Shown here: positions 17,474 to 26,260 of the stretch, piece by piece
Position numbering within the stretch: position 1 is the first letter of the stretch
How the letters are laid out: the number at the start of each line of letters is the position of its first letter
Origin: an uncultured Sphingomonadaceae bacterium
Lineage (GTDB): Bacteria; Pseudomonadota; Alphaproteobacteria; Sphingomonadales; Sphingomonadaceae
Length of the DNA: 64,000 nt
Direction: 5' to 3'
Assembly (NCBI GenBank): GCA_947493325.1
Contig: CANLQI010000001.1
Location: forward strand, 1,058,501-1,122,500
Notes under the pieces: generated by a model
Database searches by the model: none
What the model was told of the DNA's origin: nothing
The model's input: the letters and a program-made list of their open reading frames with translations, nothing else
Position numbers and translations under genes: made by a program

Positions 17474-18985
17474 ATGACCATCACACCAGCAGATTGGGGC
17501 CGTTTTGCAGGGGCGGAAGTTATGCGAATCGAGAATCTGTTTGCGGAGGCAGATCGGTTGAAAGATTTCAGCATTCTTACAGATATGCCGGGCGGCGAAA
17601 TATATTTCGATCTTTCCAAAACGCATCTGGATCATGGCAAGCTGGACCTGTTCATTGAACTTGCTGATGCGCGCGGCCTGACGGACATGCGCGCGCAGCT
17701 GTTGTCCGGGGAAAAAGTCAACAGGAGCGAAGGCCGTGCAGCCGAACATACAGCGCAGCGAGGCATGGGCAATGAAGACAGCGTTGCACTTGCAAAGCAT
17801 CTGCATGACCGGATGCGCGCGTTGGTAGAAGCTATCCACGGTGGCGCATTTGGGGAAATAAAGCATGTGCTGCATATTGGTATCGGCGGTTCGGCACTGG
17901 GGCCTGATCTAGTAATTGATGCGCTGGGCCGTGAAGAACCGCTGTGCAATGTTGAAGTTGTGTCCAATGTAGATGGCGCAGCGCTGGAAGAAGCATTTGC
18001 GCGACTTGACCCGCAGACAACCTTGATCGCCATAGCGTCCAAGACATTCACAACCACAGAAACAATGCTGAATGCTGCCAGCGCGCTACAATGGCTGGAG
18101 CAGGAAGGCGTTGAGGACCCTTACGGCCGTGTGGTGGCGCTTACCGCATCGCCGGATAAAGCCGTCGAATGGGGCGTGGATCAATCGCGCGTGCTGCCTT
18201 TCTCTGAAACTGTGGGCGGTCGTTATTCCATCTGGTCTTCGATCGGCTTTCCGGTGGCCGTGGCGATTGGCTGGAACGAATTTGATGCTTTCCTGCGCGG
18301 TGCGGCAGCGATGGACAAGCATTTTGCCGAAGCAGATTTTACCCGTAACGCGCCAGTTATGGGGGCTTTTGCGGATCTATATTATGCGCAGGTGGTAGGT
18401 GCGCAAACGCGCGCGGTGTTTGCTTATGATGAGCGGCTCAGGCTTTTGCCCAGTTATTTGCAGCAGCTGGAAATGGAAAGTAACGGCAAATCGGTGACGC
18501 GCGATGGCGTGCCACTCAATGTTCCGACATCGCCCATTACATGGGGCGGGGTGGGCACCGATGCGCAACACGCGGTGTTTCAGTTATTGCATCAGGGGAC
18601 GCATGTGCTGCCAGTGGAATTTCTGGCATCGAAAACCCCGGGACATGACCTCGACCCCGCACATCATCAAAACCTGCTCACCAATTGTTTCGCGCAGGGT
18701 GCGGCCTTGATGGCCGGGCGCGGTTCGGATGATCTGGCGCGAAGTTATGATGGGGACAGGCCTTCGATCACAATATTGCTGGATGATATCAATCCGGCCA
18801 GCCTGGGCGCACTGATTGCTTTTTACGAGCACCGCACTTTCGTCAACGCAGTGATGCTAGGTATCAATCCATTCGACCAGTTTGGCGTCGAACTGGGGAA
18901 AGAAATTGCCAAAGCCATGAACAGTGATGCCGACATGAAATTTGACCCATCCACACAGAAATTAATCGAACTGTCCGCGCTGTAA
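17474..18985 (+). CDS. pgi: Glucose-6-phosphate isomerase
   Basis: The 503-residue enzyme interconverts glucose-6-phosphate and fructose-6-phosphate. Both family signatures are present: VGGRYSIWSSIGFPVA and GINPFDQFGVELGKEIA. The sugar-phosphate loop reads IGIGGSALGPDLV, and SKTFTTTETM lies between. AGGGAAAAG precedes the ATG. It is followed after 31 bp by gor, a pairing that links glucose flux and NADPH use. Confidence 0.97.
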   Translation: MTITPADWGRFAGAEVMRIENLFAEADRLKDFSILTDMPGGEIYFDLSKTHLDHGKLDLFIELADARGLTDMRAQLLSGEKVNRSEGRAAEHTAQRGMGNEDSVALAKHLHDRMRALVEAIHGGAFGEIKHVLHIGIGGSALGPDLVIDALGREEPLCNVEVVSNVDGAALEEAFARLDPQTTLIAIASKTFTTTETMLNAASALQWLEQEGVEDPYGRVVALTASPDKAVEWGVDQSRVLPFSETVGGRYSIWSSIGFPVAVAIGWNEFDAFLRGAAAMDKHFAEADFTRNAPVMGAFADLYYAQVVGAQTRAVFAYDERLRLLPSYLQQLEMESNGKSVTRDGVPLNVPTSPITWGGVGTDAQHAVFQLLHQGTHVLPVEFLASKTPGHDLDPAHHQNLLTNCFAQGAALMAGRGSDDLARSYDGDRPSITILLDDINPASLGALIAFYEHRTFVNAVMLGINPFDQFGVELGKEIAKAMNSDADMKFDPSTQKLIELSAL

Positions 18986-19016
18986 GGCGCAAAGACAGCA
19001 ACAGGAGCAGCGGATT

Positions 19017-20363
19017 ATGAGCGAATATGATTATGACCTTTTTGTCATTGGTGCAGGATCGGGCGGTGTGCGTGCCGCGCGTGTGTCTGCATCCATGGGC
19101 GCAAAAGTCGCCGTTGCCGAAGAATATCGTGTCGGTGGTACATGTGTGATCCGCGGCTGTGTCCCGAAAAAACTGCTTGTCTACGGCTCTCATTTCGCCG
19201 AGGATCTGGAGGACGCGCAAAATTATGGCTGGTCCATTGAAGGTGCCAGCTTTGACTGGATCAAGCTGCGTGATCATGTGCTGAACGATGTGGACCGGAT
19301 TAATGGTGCCTATACCGAGACACTCAAAAACCATAATGTCGAACTGTACCACGAGCGGGCAGAAATCGCCGGACCGCATGAGCTGAAACTCGCCAGCGGC
19401 AAGACTGTCACCGCCAAATATATTCTTGTGGCCACCGGTGCATGGCCTGATGTCCCCAAATTTGAGGGTAGTGAGCATGTCATCACCTCGAACGAGATGT
19501 TTCATCTGGAGAAGCTACCCAAGCGCGCGATCATTGCGGGTGGCGGCTATATTGCCAATGAGTTTGCGGGCATCCTGAACGCGCTTGGCAGTCAGGTGAC
19601 GGTGGTGAATCGCTCGGACGTTATCCTGCGCGGCTATGATGAGGCGCTGCGCGATAGGTTGCTGCAAATCTCCATGACACGCGGCATTGAATTCAAATTC
19701 AACTGTACATTCGATAAAATCGTGAAGCGCGATGATGGCGCATTTGATGTCTATGCCGATGGCCGCGATCCGGTCATTGCCGATATCATCCTGTTTGCGA
19801 CGGGCCGCAAGCCCAATAGCGAAGGTCTGGGGCTGGAAAATGCGGGCGTCGAGATGGATGAAAAGGGCGCCATCAAGGTTGATGAATATAGCCAGACAAG
19901 CTGCGAAAGCATTTATGCCGTCGGCGATGTAACGAACCGTGTGCAACTCACGCCTGTGGCCATCCGCGAAGGCCAGGCTTTTGCCGAAACCGTGTTTAAC
20001 GACAATCCGAGCACAGTGGATTATGACAATATCCCGGCGGCGGTATTTTCACAGCCGCCCATTGCCTCGGTCGGCTTGACGGAAGGCGAAGCGCGTAATC
20101 AATATGGCAATATCCGCGTCTATTCATCCGACTTTCGTGCCATGAAAAACGTGTTTGCCAACCGCCCAGAACGCGGGCTTTACAAAATGGTGTGCGAAGA
20201 ATCCTCCGGCAAGATTCTCGGACTGCACATGATTGGCCCGGAAGCACCGGAGATTCTGCAGGCGGCCGCAGTGGCGGTAAAAGCGGGCCTCACCAAACAG
20301 GCATTTGACGACACTGTCGCGCTGCATCCAAGTATGGCTGAAGAGCTTGTACTGATGAAATGA
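19017..20363 (+). CDS. gor: Glutathione-disulfide reductase
   Basis: A 448-residue FAD/NADPH disulfide reductase. FAD binding starts at FVIGAGSGGVRAA, the redox disulfide is C43/C48 in GGTCVIRGCVPKK, and the catalytic histidine region is ALHPSMAEELV at the C-terminus. GGYIANEFAG marks the NADPH domain. AGGAG precedes the start. Lipoamide dehydrogenase is excluded because a separate lpdA is at 42388. Confidence 0.94.
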   Translation: MSEYDYDLFVIGAGSGGVRAARVSASMGAKVAVAEEYRVGGTCVIRGCVPKKLLVYGSHFAEDLEDAQNYGWSIEGASFDWIKLRDHVLNDVDRINGAYTETLKNHNVELYHERAEIAGPHELKLASGKTVTAKYILVATGAWPDVPKFEGSEHVITSNEMFHLEKLPKRAIIAGGGYIANEFAGILNALGSQVTVVNRSDVILRGYDEALRDRLLQISMTRGIEFKFNCTFDKIVKRDDGAFDVYADGRDPVIADIILFATGRKPNSEGLGLENAGVEMDEKGAIKVDEYSQTSCESIYAVGDVTNRVQLTPVAIREGQAFAETVFNDNPSTVDYDNIPAAVFSQPPIASVGLTEGEARNQYGNIRVYSSDFRAMKNVFANRPERGLYKMVCEESSGKILGLHMIGPEAPEILQAAAVAVKAGLTKQAFDDTVALHPSMAEELVLMK

Positions 20364-20373
20364 TGCCGCTTCT

Positions 20374-20402
20374 TTGACATTGGTTGCAGTTTGCTATTGA
20401 AT
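20374..20402 (+). promoter_or_regulatory. Candidate sigma-70 promoter upstream of the reductase gene
   Basis: A perfect -35 TTGACA (20374-20379) is followed after 17 bp by TTGAAT (20397-20402), four of six matches to the -10 consensus. It lies between gor and the gene at 20433. Confidence 0.5.
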
Positions 20403-20432
20403 TGCTGCAATCGATTTTCAGGGAGAAATATA

Positions 20433-21449
20433 ATGGCAGGCAAAGTCCTTGTTACCGGCGGTACCGGCTATATTGCGGGCTATATCATTCGGCAGTTGAT
20501 GGATGAGGGGTGGGAGGTGAACACCACCATCCGCTCGCTGTCCAAAGAAGCAAAACTGCGCGAGATATTGGCGGTCGATAATAGCCGGCTGCACGTCTTT
20601 GCCGCTGATCTAATGTCCGATGATGGTTGGGCGGATGCCGTGCAGGGCTGCACGCATGTAGCGCATGTGGCCTCTCCGCTGCCCGCCGCCACGCCCAAGC
20701 ATGAAGATGAATTGATTGTTCCGGCGCGTGAAGGCGCTTTGCGGGCGCTGCGTTTTGCCAAAGATGCGGGCGTGAAGCGGGTGGTGATGACATCATCCAT
20801 GGCGGCGGTAGCGTATGGCGTGGGCCGCGGCACGCACCATTTTGACGAAAGCCACTGGAGCAATATCGATCATCCCGATGCCTATCCATATGTGAAATCC
20901 AAAACCATTGCCGAGCGCGCAGCGCGTGACTGGATGGCGGAAAATGGGGGCGGTATGGAATATTGCTCAATCAATCCCGGCATGGTGCTGGGTCCGCAGA
21001 TGAGTGATGATTTTTCGACATCGCTGGAGGCAGTCAAAAAACTGCTCGAAGGCGCTTTTCCCGGAACACCGGATCTGGGTTTTGCCGTGGTTGATGTGCG
21101 TGACGTAGCGGATTTGCATGTGAAGGCGCTTACCGCGCCGGATATGGATGGAGAACGTTTTCTTGCCGCCGGTAAATTCCTGAAATTGCGCGATATAGCT
21201 GATCTGATGATCGATAATCTGGGCAAGGATGCGCGCAAGGTGCCCAAACGCAATCTGCCCGACTGGGTCATGAAATTTGTGGGGAAATTTGACCCGGTGG
21301 CTGCAAGCGTTGTGTCAGAGCTGGGCAAGGTGCGGATTGTCGATTCCAGCCATGCACAAGAAAAGCTGGGCTGGACTATGCGGCCCGAAGAAGACAGCGT
21401 GCTGGATACCGCCCGCGACCTGATTGCCCGCGGCACCGTGAAAGTGTGA
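20433..21449 (+). CDS. NAD-dependent epimerase/dihydroflavonol-4-reductase-like reductase
   Basis: The 338-residue extended short-chain dehydrogenase has the NAD(P) motif TGGTGYIAG at the N-terminus and the catalytic YxxxK as YVKSK (Y153, K157), with MTSSMAAVAYG just before. Such enzymes reduce carbonyls of unknown small substrates; the natural substrate cannot be told. ATG 20433 is chosen because GGGAGA precedes it and the Rossmann fold begins immediately. It has its own promoter candidate. Confidence 0.9.
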   Translation: MAGKVLVTGGTGYIAGYIIRQLMDEGWEVNTTIRSLSKEAKLREILAVDNSRLHVFAADLMSDDGWADAVQGCTHVAHVASPLPAATPKHEDELIVPAREGALRALRFAKDAGVKRVVMTSSMAAVAYGVGRGTHHFDESHWSNIDHPDAYPYVKSKTIAERAARDWMAENGGGMEYCSINPGMVLGPQMSDDFSTSLEAVKKLLEGAFPGTPDLGFAVVDVRDVADLHVKALTAPDMDGERFLAAGKFLKLRDIADLMIDNLGKDARKVPKRNLPDWVMKFVGKFDPVAASVVSELGKVRIVDSSHAQEKLGWTMRPEEDSVLDTARDLIARGTVKV

Positions 21450-21493
21450 ATTTAATCATTCAAGAAATTGCAATATATTCCGGTTTGTGGAAA

Positions 21494-21514
21494 GGCTGTT
21501 GCATACCAACAGCC
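21494..21514 (+). promoter_or_regulatory. Hairpin in the pccB leader
   Basis: GGCTGTT-GCATACC-AACAGCC has 7-bp perfect arms and ends 22 nt before the pccB ATG. It has no T-tract, so an mRNA structure or operator is more likely than a terminator. Confidence 0.4.
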
Positions 21515-21536
21515 CATTCATGAAACTGGGGACGAT

Positions 21537-23069
21537 ATGCAGGAAATTCTGGAACAGGTAGAGCAAAAGCGCGCGGCGGCAAGGCTGGGCGGCGGGCAGA
21601 AGCGCATTGATGCGCAGCATGCCAAGGGCAAATTGACCGCGCGTGAGCGTATCGAAGTATTGCTGGATCCTGGTTCATTTGAAGAAATCGATATGTATGT
21701 CGAACATAATTGCGTCGATTTCGGCATGGAGGAAACCAAAATTCCAGGCGACGGTGTTGTCACAGGTTCCGGCACGATCAATGGCCGTCTTGTCTTCCTG
21801 TTCAGCCAGGACTTTACCGTTTTCGGCGGTTCCCTGTCAGAGCGTCATGCCGAGAAAATCTGCAAGGTCATGGATAATGCCATGAAAGTCGGCGCGCCTG
21901 TCATTGGTATTAATGACAGTGGCGGTGCGCGTATTCAGGAAGGTGTGGCATCGCTCGGCGGCTATGCCGAGGTGTTCCAGCGCAATGTGCTTGCAAGCGG
22001 CGTGGTGCCGCAAATTTCGCTTATCATGGGGCCGTGCGCAGGCGGCGCGGTCTATTCACCCGCGATGACAGACTTTATCCTGATGGTGAAGGATTCCAGC
22101 TATATGTTTGTCACTGGCCCCGATGTGGTCAAGACGGTGACCAACGAAGTGGTGACGCAGGAGGAACTGGGCGGTGCGGTTACGCATACCACCAAGTCCG
22201 GTGTGGCCGATATCGCGTTCGATAACGACATTGACGCGTTGCTCGCGGCACGCGATCTGGTGGATTTTCTGCCGCTCAACAACCGTGAAGAAGTGCCGGA
22301 GCGCCCCACAGCGGATGAATGGGATCGGATAGACGATAGTCTGGACACACTTGTGCCGGACAATGCCAATGCGCCCTATGATATGCATGAACTGATCCGC
22401 AAAACGGTTGATGAGGGAGACTTTTTTGAAATCCAGCCCGATCATGCCGGCAATATCATCTGCGGCTTTGGCCGTGTGGAAGGCCGCACGGTCGGCATAG
22501 TCGCCAATCAACCTATGGTGCTGGCAGGTTGCCTGGATATCGGGGCTTCCAAAAAAGCCGGGCGCTTTGTGCGTTTCTGTGACGCGTTTGAAATTCCGAT
22601 TATCACTTTTGTCGATGTGCCAGGTTTCCTGCCAGGCGTGAGTCAGGAACATAACGGCATTATCAAACATGGCGCGAAACTGCTGTTTGCCTATGCCGAG
22701 GCGACCGTGCCGAAAATCACCGTGATTACACGGAAAGCCTATGGCGGGGCCTATGACGTTATGGCGTCAAAGCATCTACGCGGTGACCTCAATTACGCCT
22801 GGCCTACCGCTGAAATCGCCGTGATGGGCGCAAAAGGTGCGGTCGAGATTATTTTCCGCAAAGATATCGGCGACGCGGACAAGATTGCCGAGAAAACCAA
22901 GGAGTATGAAGACCGCTTCGCCAACCCGTTCGTGGCGGCAAGCAAAGGCTTTATCGACGAGGTTATCATGCCGCATTCAACGCGCCGGCGGATTGCACTG
23001 GGACTGCGTAAGCTGCGGAACAAGCAGTTAGAGAACCCGTGGAAGAAACATGACAATATCCCGCTCTAA
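21537..23069 (+). CDS. pccB: Propionyl-CoA carboxylase beta subunit
   Basis: The 510-residue carboxyltransferase moves CO2 from carboxybiotin to propionyl-CoA, giving methylmalonyl-CoA. Features are the oxyanion/CoA loops [11 protein letters not shown] and [12 protein letters not shown], then [14 protein letters not shown] and YGGAYDVM, all typical of PccB rather than AccD. The ATG at 21537 has GGGGA upstream; the frame is open to 21468 but the conserved N-terminus (MQEILEQ) begins here. The partner pccA is 6.7 kb downstream. Confidence 0.95.
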   Translation: MQEILEQVEQKRAAARLGGGQKRIDAQHAKGKLTARERIEVLLDPGSFEEIDMYVEHNCVDFGMEETKIPGDGVVTGSGTINGRLVFLFSQDFTVFGGSLSERHAEKICKVMDNAMKVGAPVIGINDSGGARIQEGVASLGGYAEVFQRNVLASGVVPQISLIMGPCAGGAVYSPAMTDFILMVKDSSYMFVTGPDVVKTVTNEVVTQEELGGAVTHTTKSGVADIAFDNDIDALLAARDLVDFLPLNNREEVPERPTADEWDRIDDSLDTLVPDNANAPYDMHELIRKTVDEGDFFEIQPDHAGNIICGFGRVEGRTVGIVANQPMVLAGCLDIGASKKAGRFVRFCDAFEIPIITFVDVPGFLPGVSQEHNGIIKHGAKLLFAYAEATVPKITVITRKAYGGAYDVMASKHLRGDLNYAWPTAEIAVMGAKGAVEIIFRKDIGDADKIAEKTKEYEDRFANPFVAASKGFIDEVIMPHSTRRRIALGLRKLRNKQLENPWKKHDNIPL

Positions 23070-23079
23070 CACCACAGTC

Positions 23080-23099
23080 ATTCCCGCGAAGGCGGGAAT
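23080..23099. repeat. Single REP-like palindrome
   Basis: ATTCCCGCGAAGGCGGGAAT is one unit of the ATTCCC-N8-GGGAAT family seen at 1740 and 14780, just after the pccB stop. It probably acts as a hairpin at the transcript end. Confidence 0.8.
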
Positions 23100-23154
23100 C
23101 CATCTCTTACTTATCGTAATGATGCGAACTTAAAATTGGAAACAAGGAACTGCA

Positions 23155-23583
23155 ATGAAAAAGCATGCTGCAGAAATTATCATTATTCTGTCATTGACGT
23201 TAATAATGACGAGTTGCTCAAATGCTGACACTGCTTTCAAAGGGGATGCAAATTTAGATTCAGAAACTTTAGCTGATACAACTGATGACAGTAGTATTGA
23301 AATTTCCTCTCCCTCTGATCCTAATGCGAGTTATAAAATTGTTAAAATAGATGAAATGTCGAATGGAAATCTGGAAGTTATTAGCAAACGTCAAGGCCCC
23401 TCTGGTATTAGCTTTGCTAGACGAGAAATTTCCTGTTCCAACTATACCTACCGATATTTAGGTGAAGGTAATACGCAAGCTGAATCAGAAGAAGACAGCT
23501 CATACATCGGTGAAATGAGTGCGCTTACTGGTACCTCCGCTTCATCAGATGTAGCAAATGCAGCTTGTGAAAAGATCAAATAG
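23155..23583 (+). CDS. Hypothetical small lipoprotein
   Basis: A 142-residue protein with a lipoprotein signal peptide: KK, then a hydrophobic stretch (8-19) ending MTSC, lipidated C21. The mature part is acidic and rich in Ser, Asp and Thr, with two further cysteines that could form a disulfide. AAGGAAC precedes the ATG. The gene is clearly more AT-rich than its neighbours and sits between pccB and a DUF808 gene, which suggests later acquisition. I recognise no family. A real gene is likely given start, signal peptide and lipobox. Confidence 0.65.
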   Translation: MKKHAAEIIIILSLTLIMTSCSNADTAFKGDANLDSETLADTTDDSSIEISSPSDPNASYKIVKIDEMSNGNLEVISKRQGPSGISFARREISCSNYTYRYLGEGNTQAESEEDSSYIGEMSALTGTSASSDVANAACEKIK

Positions 23584-23618
23584 TGAATCAGATTGTTAAA
23601 CTTTTCAGAAAGTAACAT

Positions 23619-24563
23619 ATGCCATCAGGACTATTAGCCTTACTCGATGATGTGGCTGCCATTGCCAAGGTTGCGGCGGCGTCTATCGACGACATCGGCG
23701 CGGCCGCAGGGCGTGCGGGCTCAAAGGCCGCGGCCGTTGTCATTGATGACGCCGCGGTGACGCCGCGTTATGTCACGGGCTTCTCGCCGGCACGCGAATT
23801 GCCAATGATCTGGAGAATCGCCAAGGGGTCAATCAAGAACAAAATGCTGTTCTTGCTCCCGGCGGCAGTACTGCTGGGGCAGTTTGCGCCGTTCCTTATT
23901 CCCGTGATCCTGATTATCGGTGGGCTATTTCTGTGCTATGAAGCAGCGGAAAAAGTGCTGGAAATGTTTCATGTCGATGAGACGAATGTCAAAGAGCAGC
24001 CCGTTATTATGGAAGGCGAAGACCGTGAAGATGAGATGGTCGCAGGCGCCATTCGCACCGACTTTATACTATCGGCAGAAATCATGGCGATTGCGCTGTC
24101 CGAAGTGGCCGATGAGGTATGGTGGCAGCAGGCGATTATTCTGGCGATTATCGGGATTGTTATCACGATCGTAGTCTATGGCGCGGTTGCGCTGATCGTG
24201 AAAATGGATGATGCAGGACTACACCTTGCCAAAACACGTGAAGGCGCGGTGGCCAGTTTTGGGCGCGGGCTGGTGTCATTCATGCCAACGCTTTTGAAAA
24301 CCATATCGGTGATCGGCACATTGGCCATGGCATGGGTTGGCGGCGGATTGCTAGTGCACAATGCCGCTGAACTTGGGTGGCATGGGCCCGAACACTGGAT
24401 TGAAATGGTTGCAGAACCAATTGTCCACGCCATGCCCATGGGCATGCAGGGCTTTATGGACTGGCTGATTTTCGCAGTGCTTTCGGGCCTGGCGGGCACT
24501 GCCATTGGCGCGGTGATTGCACCCATAGTCCATAAAGTTGTGCCGCATGGGGAGGGGCATTAG
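23619..24563 (+). CDS. DUF808 family membrane protein (YedI-like)
   Basis: The 314-residue protein begins MPSGLLALLDDVAAIAKVAA and has the DUF808 hallmarks: ASIDDIGAAAG, KAAAVVIDDAAVTP, and LFLCYEAAEKV. It has about five to six TM helices. Function is unknown in the family; it is an inner-membrane protein in E. coli (YedI). The ribosome-binding site is weak. The next gene, a small membrane protein, follows after 9 bp, so they may work together. Confidence 0.9.
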   Translation: MPSGLLALLDDVAAIAKVAAASIDDIGAAAGRAGSKAAAVVIDDAAVTPRYVTGFSPARELPMIWRIAKGSIKNKMLFLLPAAVLLGQFAPFLIPVILIIGGLFLCYEAAEKVLEMFHVDETNVKEQPVIMEGEDREDEMVAGAIRTDFILSAEIMAIALSEVADEVWWQQAIILAIIGIVITIVVYGAVALIVKMDDAGLHLAKTREGAVASFGRGLVSFMPTLLKTISVIGTLAMAWVGGGLLVHNAAELGWHGPEHWIEMVAEPIVHAMPMGMQGFMDWLIFAVLSGLAGTAIGAVIAPIVHKVVPHGEGH

Positions 24564-24572
24564 GAGGATATT

Positions 24573-24821
24573 ATGATCGAGTCCTGGGAAAAAATTGTCA
24601 TCATTGTCTTTACGGCTGTCCTGACCATCTGGTTTGGGAGAAAAATTCTCACTGCGCTGACGACCGGATACCTGTCATTACAGCCTTTTGGTGAAGCCAG
24701 ACGCGCTGAGGAATCCGGGGCGTTTTGGTTCTATTTTGCATTTGTGTTTCTGATGTTTGCCGGAAGTACAGCGATATTCGGACTGACAGCCCTGACATGG
24801 ATAAAGGAAGCTGTTGGATGA
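24573..24821 (+). CDS. Small two-TM membrane protein
   Basis: An 82-residue protein with TM helices at about 8-28 and 50-75, joined by a loop with RRAEESG. A strong AGGAGG lies before the ATG. Its TGA overlaps the ATG of mce (ATGA), so it is translationally coupled to methylmalonyl-CoA epimerase. No family recognised. The strong Shine-Dalgarno and coupling argue that it is a real gene. Confidence 0.75.
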   Translation: MIESWEKIVIIVFTAVLTIWFGRKILTALTTGYLSLQPFGEARRAEESGAFWFYFAFVFLMFAGSTAIFGLTALTWIKEAVG

Positions 24822-25261
24822 AACTCGGCCGTCTCAATCATATCGGCATTGCAACACCTTCCATTGCAGACAGCATCGCCTATTGGCGTGATGTCATGGG
24901 GGCGACGCATATCCATGAGCCGTTTGACCTGCCCGAACAGGGCGTCAAAGTCTGTTTTGTTGATACGCCTGCTGATGGCCCCAACAATGGCACACAGGTC
25001 GAGCTTATCGAGCCATTGCCGGGTAATACATCCATAAAGGGATTTCTGGATAAAAATCCGCTGGGCGGGCAACATCATATCTGTTTTGAAGTGCCGGAAA
25101 TTCATACCGCGCGCGAAGAATTCATCGCCATGGGCAAACGCGTGCTGGGCGAACCCCGCATTGGCGCGCATGGCACACCGATATTTTTCGTGCATCCCAA
25201 AGATATGCAGGGCATGCTGGTGGAAATTATGGAAACGCCGAATGAGGGTGCGGGACATTAG
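24818..25261 (+). CDS. mce: Methylmalonyl-CoA epimerase
   Basis: A 147-residue vicinal-oxygen-chelate protein. Metal ligands are expected in LNHIGIAT (H8), GGQHHICFEV and the C-terminal MLVEIMETP. It converts (S)- to (R)-methylmalonyl-CoA between PccAB and ScpA. The start is the ATG at 24818 overlapping the upstream stop. A longer frame from 24725 runs inside the previous gene and is not needed. Confidence 0.95.
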   Translation: MKLGRLNHIGIATPSIADSIAYWRDVMGATHIHEPFDLPEQGVKVCFVDTPADGPNNGTQVELIEPLPGNTSIKGFLDKNPLGGQHHICFEVPEIHTAREEFIAMGKRVLGEPRIGAHGTPIFFVHPKDMQGMLVEIMETPNEGAGH

Positions 25262-25276
25262 CTGTTGAAAATAGTG

Positions 25277-25351
25277 CCGTTAGTGCTGAGCCTGTCGAAG
25301 CACGCCCTGCGGTAATAGATGAACGTCCTTCGACAGGCTCAGGACTAACGG
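25277..25351. repeat. Inverted repeat of the CCTTCGACAGGCTCAGG type, copy 1
   Basis: The left arm CCGTTAGTGCTGAGCCTGTC (then GAAG, to 25300) and the right arm (25327-25351, ending CAGGACTAACGG) match at about 23 of 24 positions. This is a second repeat family, different from the ATTCCC one. The right end overlaps the GGAG that precedes the next ATG. Confidence 0.85.
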
Positions 25352-25360
25352 AGTTATAAG

Positions 25361-26161
25361 ATGCAATATGAAATGCTGGAACTGGATGTGGATGAAAGCA
25401 CCCATGTTGCTACCATCACGCTAAACCGGCCCGAGCGACTCAATGCTATGCCGCCATCCATGGCGGATGAGGTTGTGAAAGCGATAGATGCGGCGCTGGC
25501 GCACAAGGTGCGGGTGATATTGATAACGGGTGAGGGGCGGGCCTTTTGCTCCGGAGCAGATCTTGCCAGCGGCGGTGATCTTGCCAATGCAGCAAGCCAT
25601 GGAGCCGCAGCCAAAGCTTCATTGCTGGGCAGCTATAACCCTATGATGAAGAAAATCGCTGAAATCCCTGTGCCAGTCATTACAGCGGTCAATGGCCCGG
25701 CGGCGGGTGTCGGTTGCTCGCTCGCATTGTCAGGGGATTTTGTACTTGCGGGTGCTTCTGCCTATTTCCTGCAAGCCTTTGTCAACATAGGGCTGGTCCC
25801 CGATGGCGGTGCAACATGGATGTTACCGCGTCTCATCGGCAAGGCACGTGCATTTGAAATGATGATGCTGGGCGAGAAAATTGGCGCGGATAAGGCCTAT
25901 GGCTGGGGCATGATATATAAAGCGGTTTCCGATGAGGAACTGATGGCCGAAGCGCGTACGCTGGCCGAACGTCTTGCCACCGGGCCGACAGTGGCGCTCG
26001 GCATCATGCGGCGCATGGCTTTCGAAAATCTGGACCGGACTTATGCCGGGGCTCTGGAAGCAGAAGCGGAAGGCCAGCATATCGCGGGTGATAGCGACGA
26101 TGCTCGGATTGGCGCAATTGCTTTCCTGAAAAAGGAAAAAGCCGAATTTACAGGGAAGTAG
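25361..26161 (+). CDS. Enoyl-CoA hydratase/isomerase family protein
   Basis: The 266-residue crotonase-fold protein has TITLNRPERLNAM, ITGEGRAFCSGADLA (oxyanion hole), VNGPAAGVGCSLAL and VPDGGATWMLPRLIG. The last motif resembles PaaG-type 1,2-epoxyphenylacetyl-CoA isomerases as well as hydratases. It probably acts in acyl-CoA breakdown feeding propionyl-CoA. The gene is bracketed by two repeat pairs of the same family. Substrate not determined. Confidence 0.9.
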   Translation: MQYEMLELDVDESTHVATITLNRPERLNAMPPSMADEVVKAIDAALAHKVRVILITGEGRAFCSGADLASGGDLANAASHGAAAKASLLGSYNPMMKKIAEIPVPVITAVNGPAAGVGCSLALSGDFVLAGASAYFLQAFVNIGLVPDGGATWMLPRLIGKARAFEMMMLGEKIGADKAYGWGMIYKAVSDEELMAEARTLAERLATGPTVALGIMRRMAFENLDRTYAGALEAEAEGQHIAGDSDDARIGAIAFLKKEKAEFTGK

Positions 26162-26170
26162 TTTAGCATT

Positions 26171-26245
26171 TTGGTTAGTGCTAAGCCTACCCAAACACAT
26201 TGTGATTTACTGAGAAACGCCCTTCGACAATCTCAGGGCCAACGG
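26171..26245. repeat. Inverted repeat of the CCTTCGACAGGCTCAGG type, copy 2 (degenerate)
   Basis: The left arm (26171-26190, TTGGTTAGTGCTAAGCCTAC) and right arm (26219-26245, containing CCCTTCGACAATCTCAGGGC) are eroded versions of the repeat at 25277. The element lies between the enoyl-CoA hydratase gene and scpA. Confidence 0.65.
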
Positions 26246-26260
26246 TTATAGGGTTATGAT

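Noticed and set aside
17294-17875. A minus-strand frame of 193 codons across the lepB/pgi gap
   Set aside because: Most of it is opposite the N-terminus of pgi, and composition is shadow-like.
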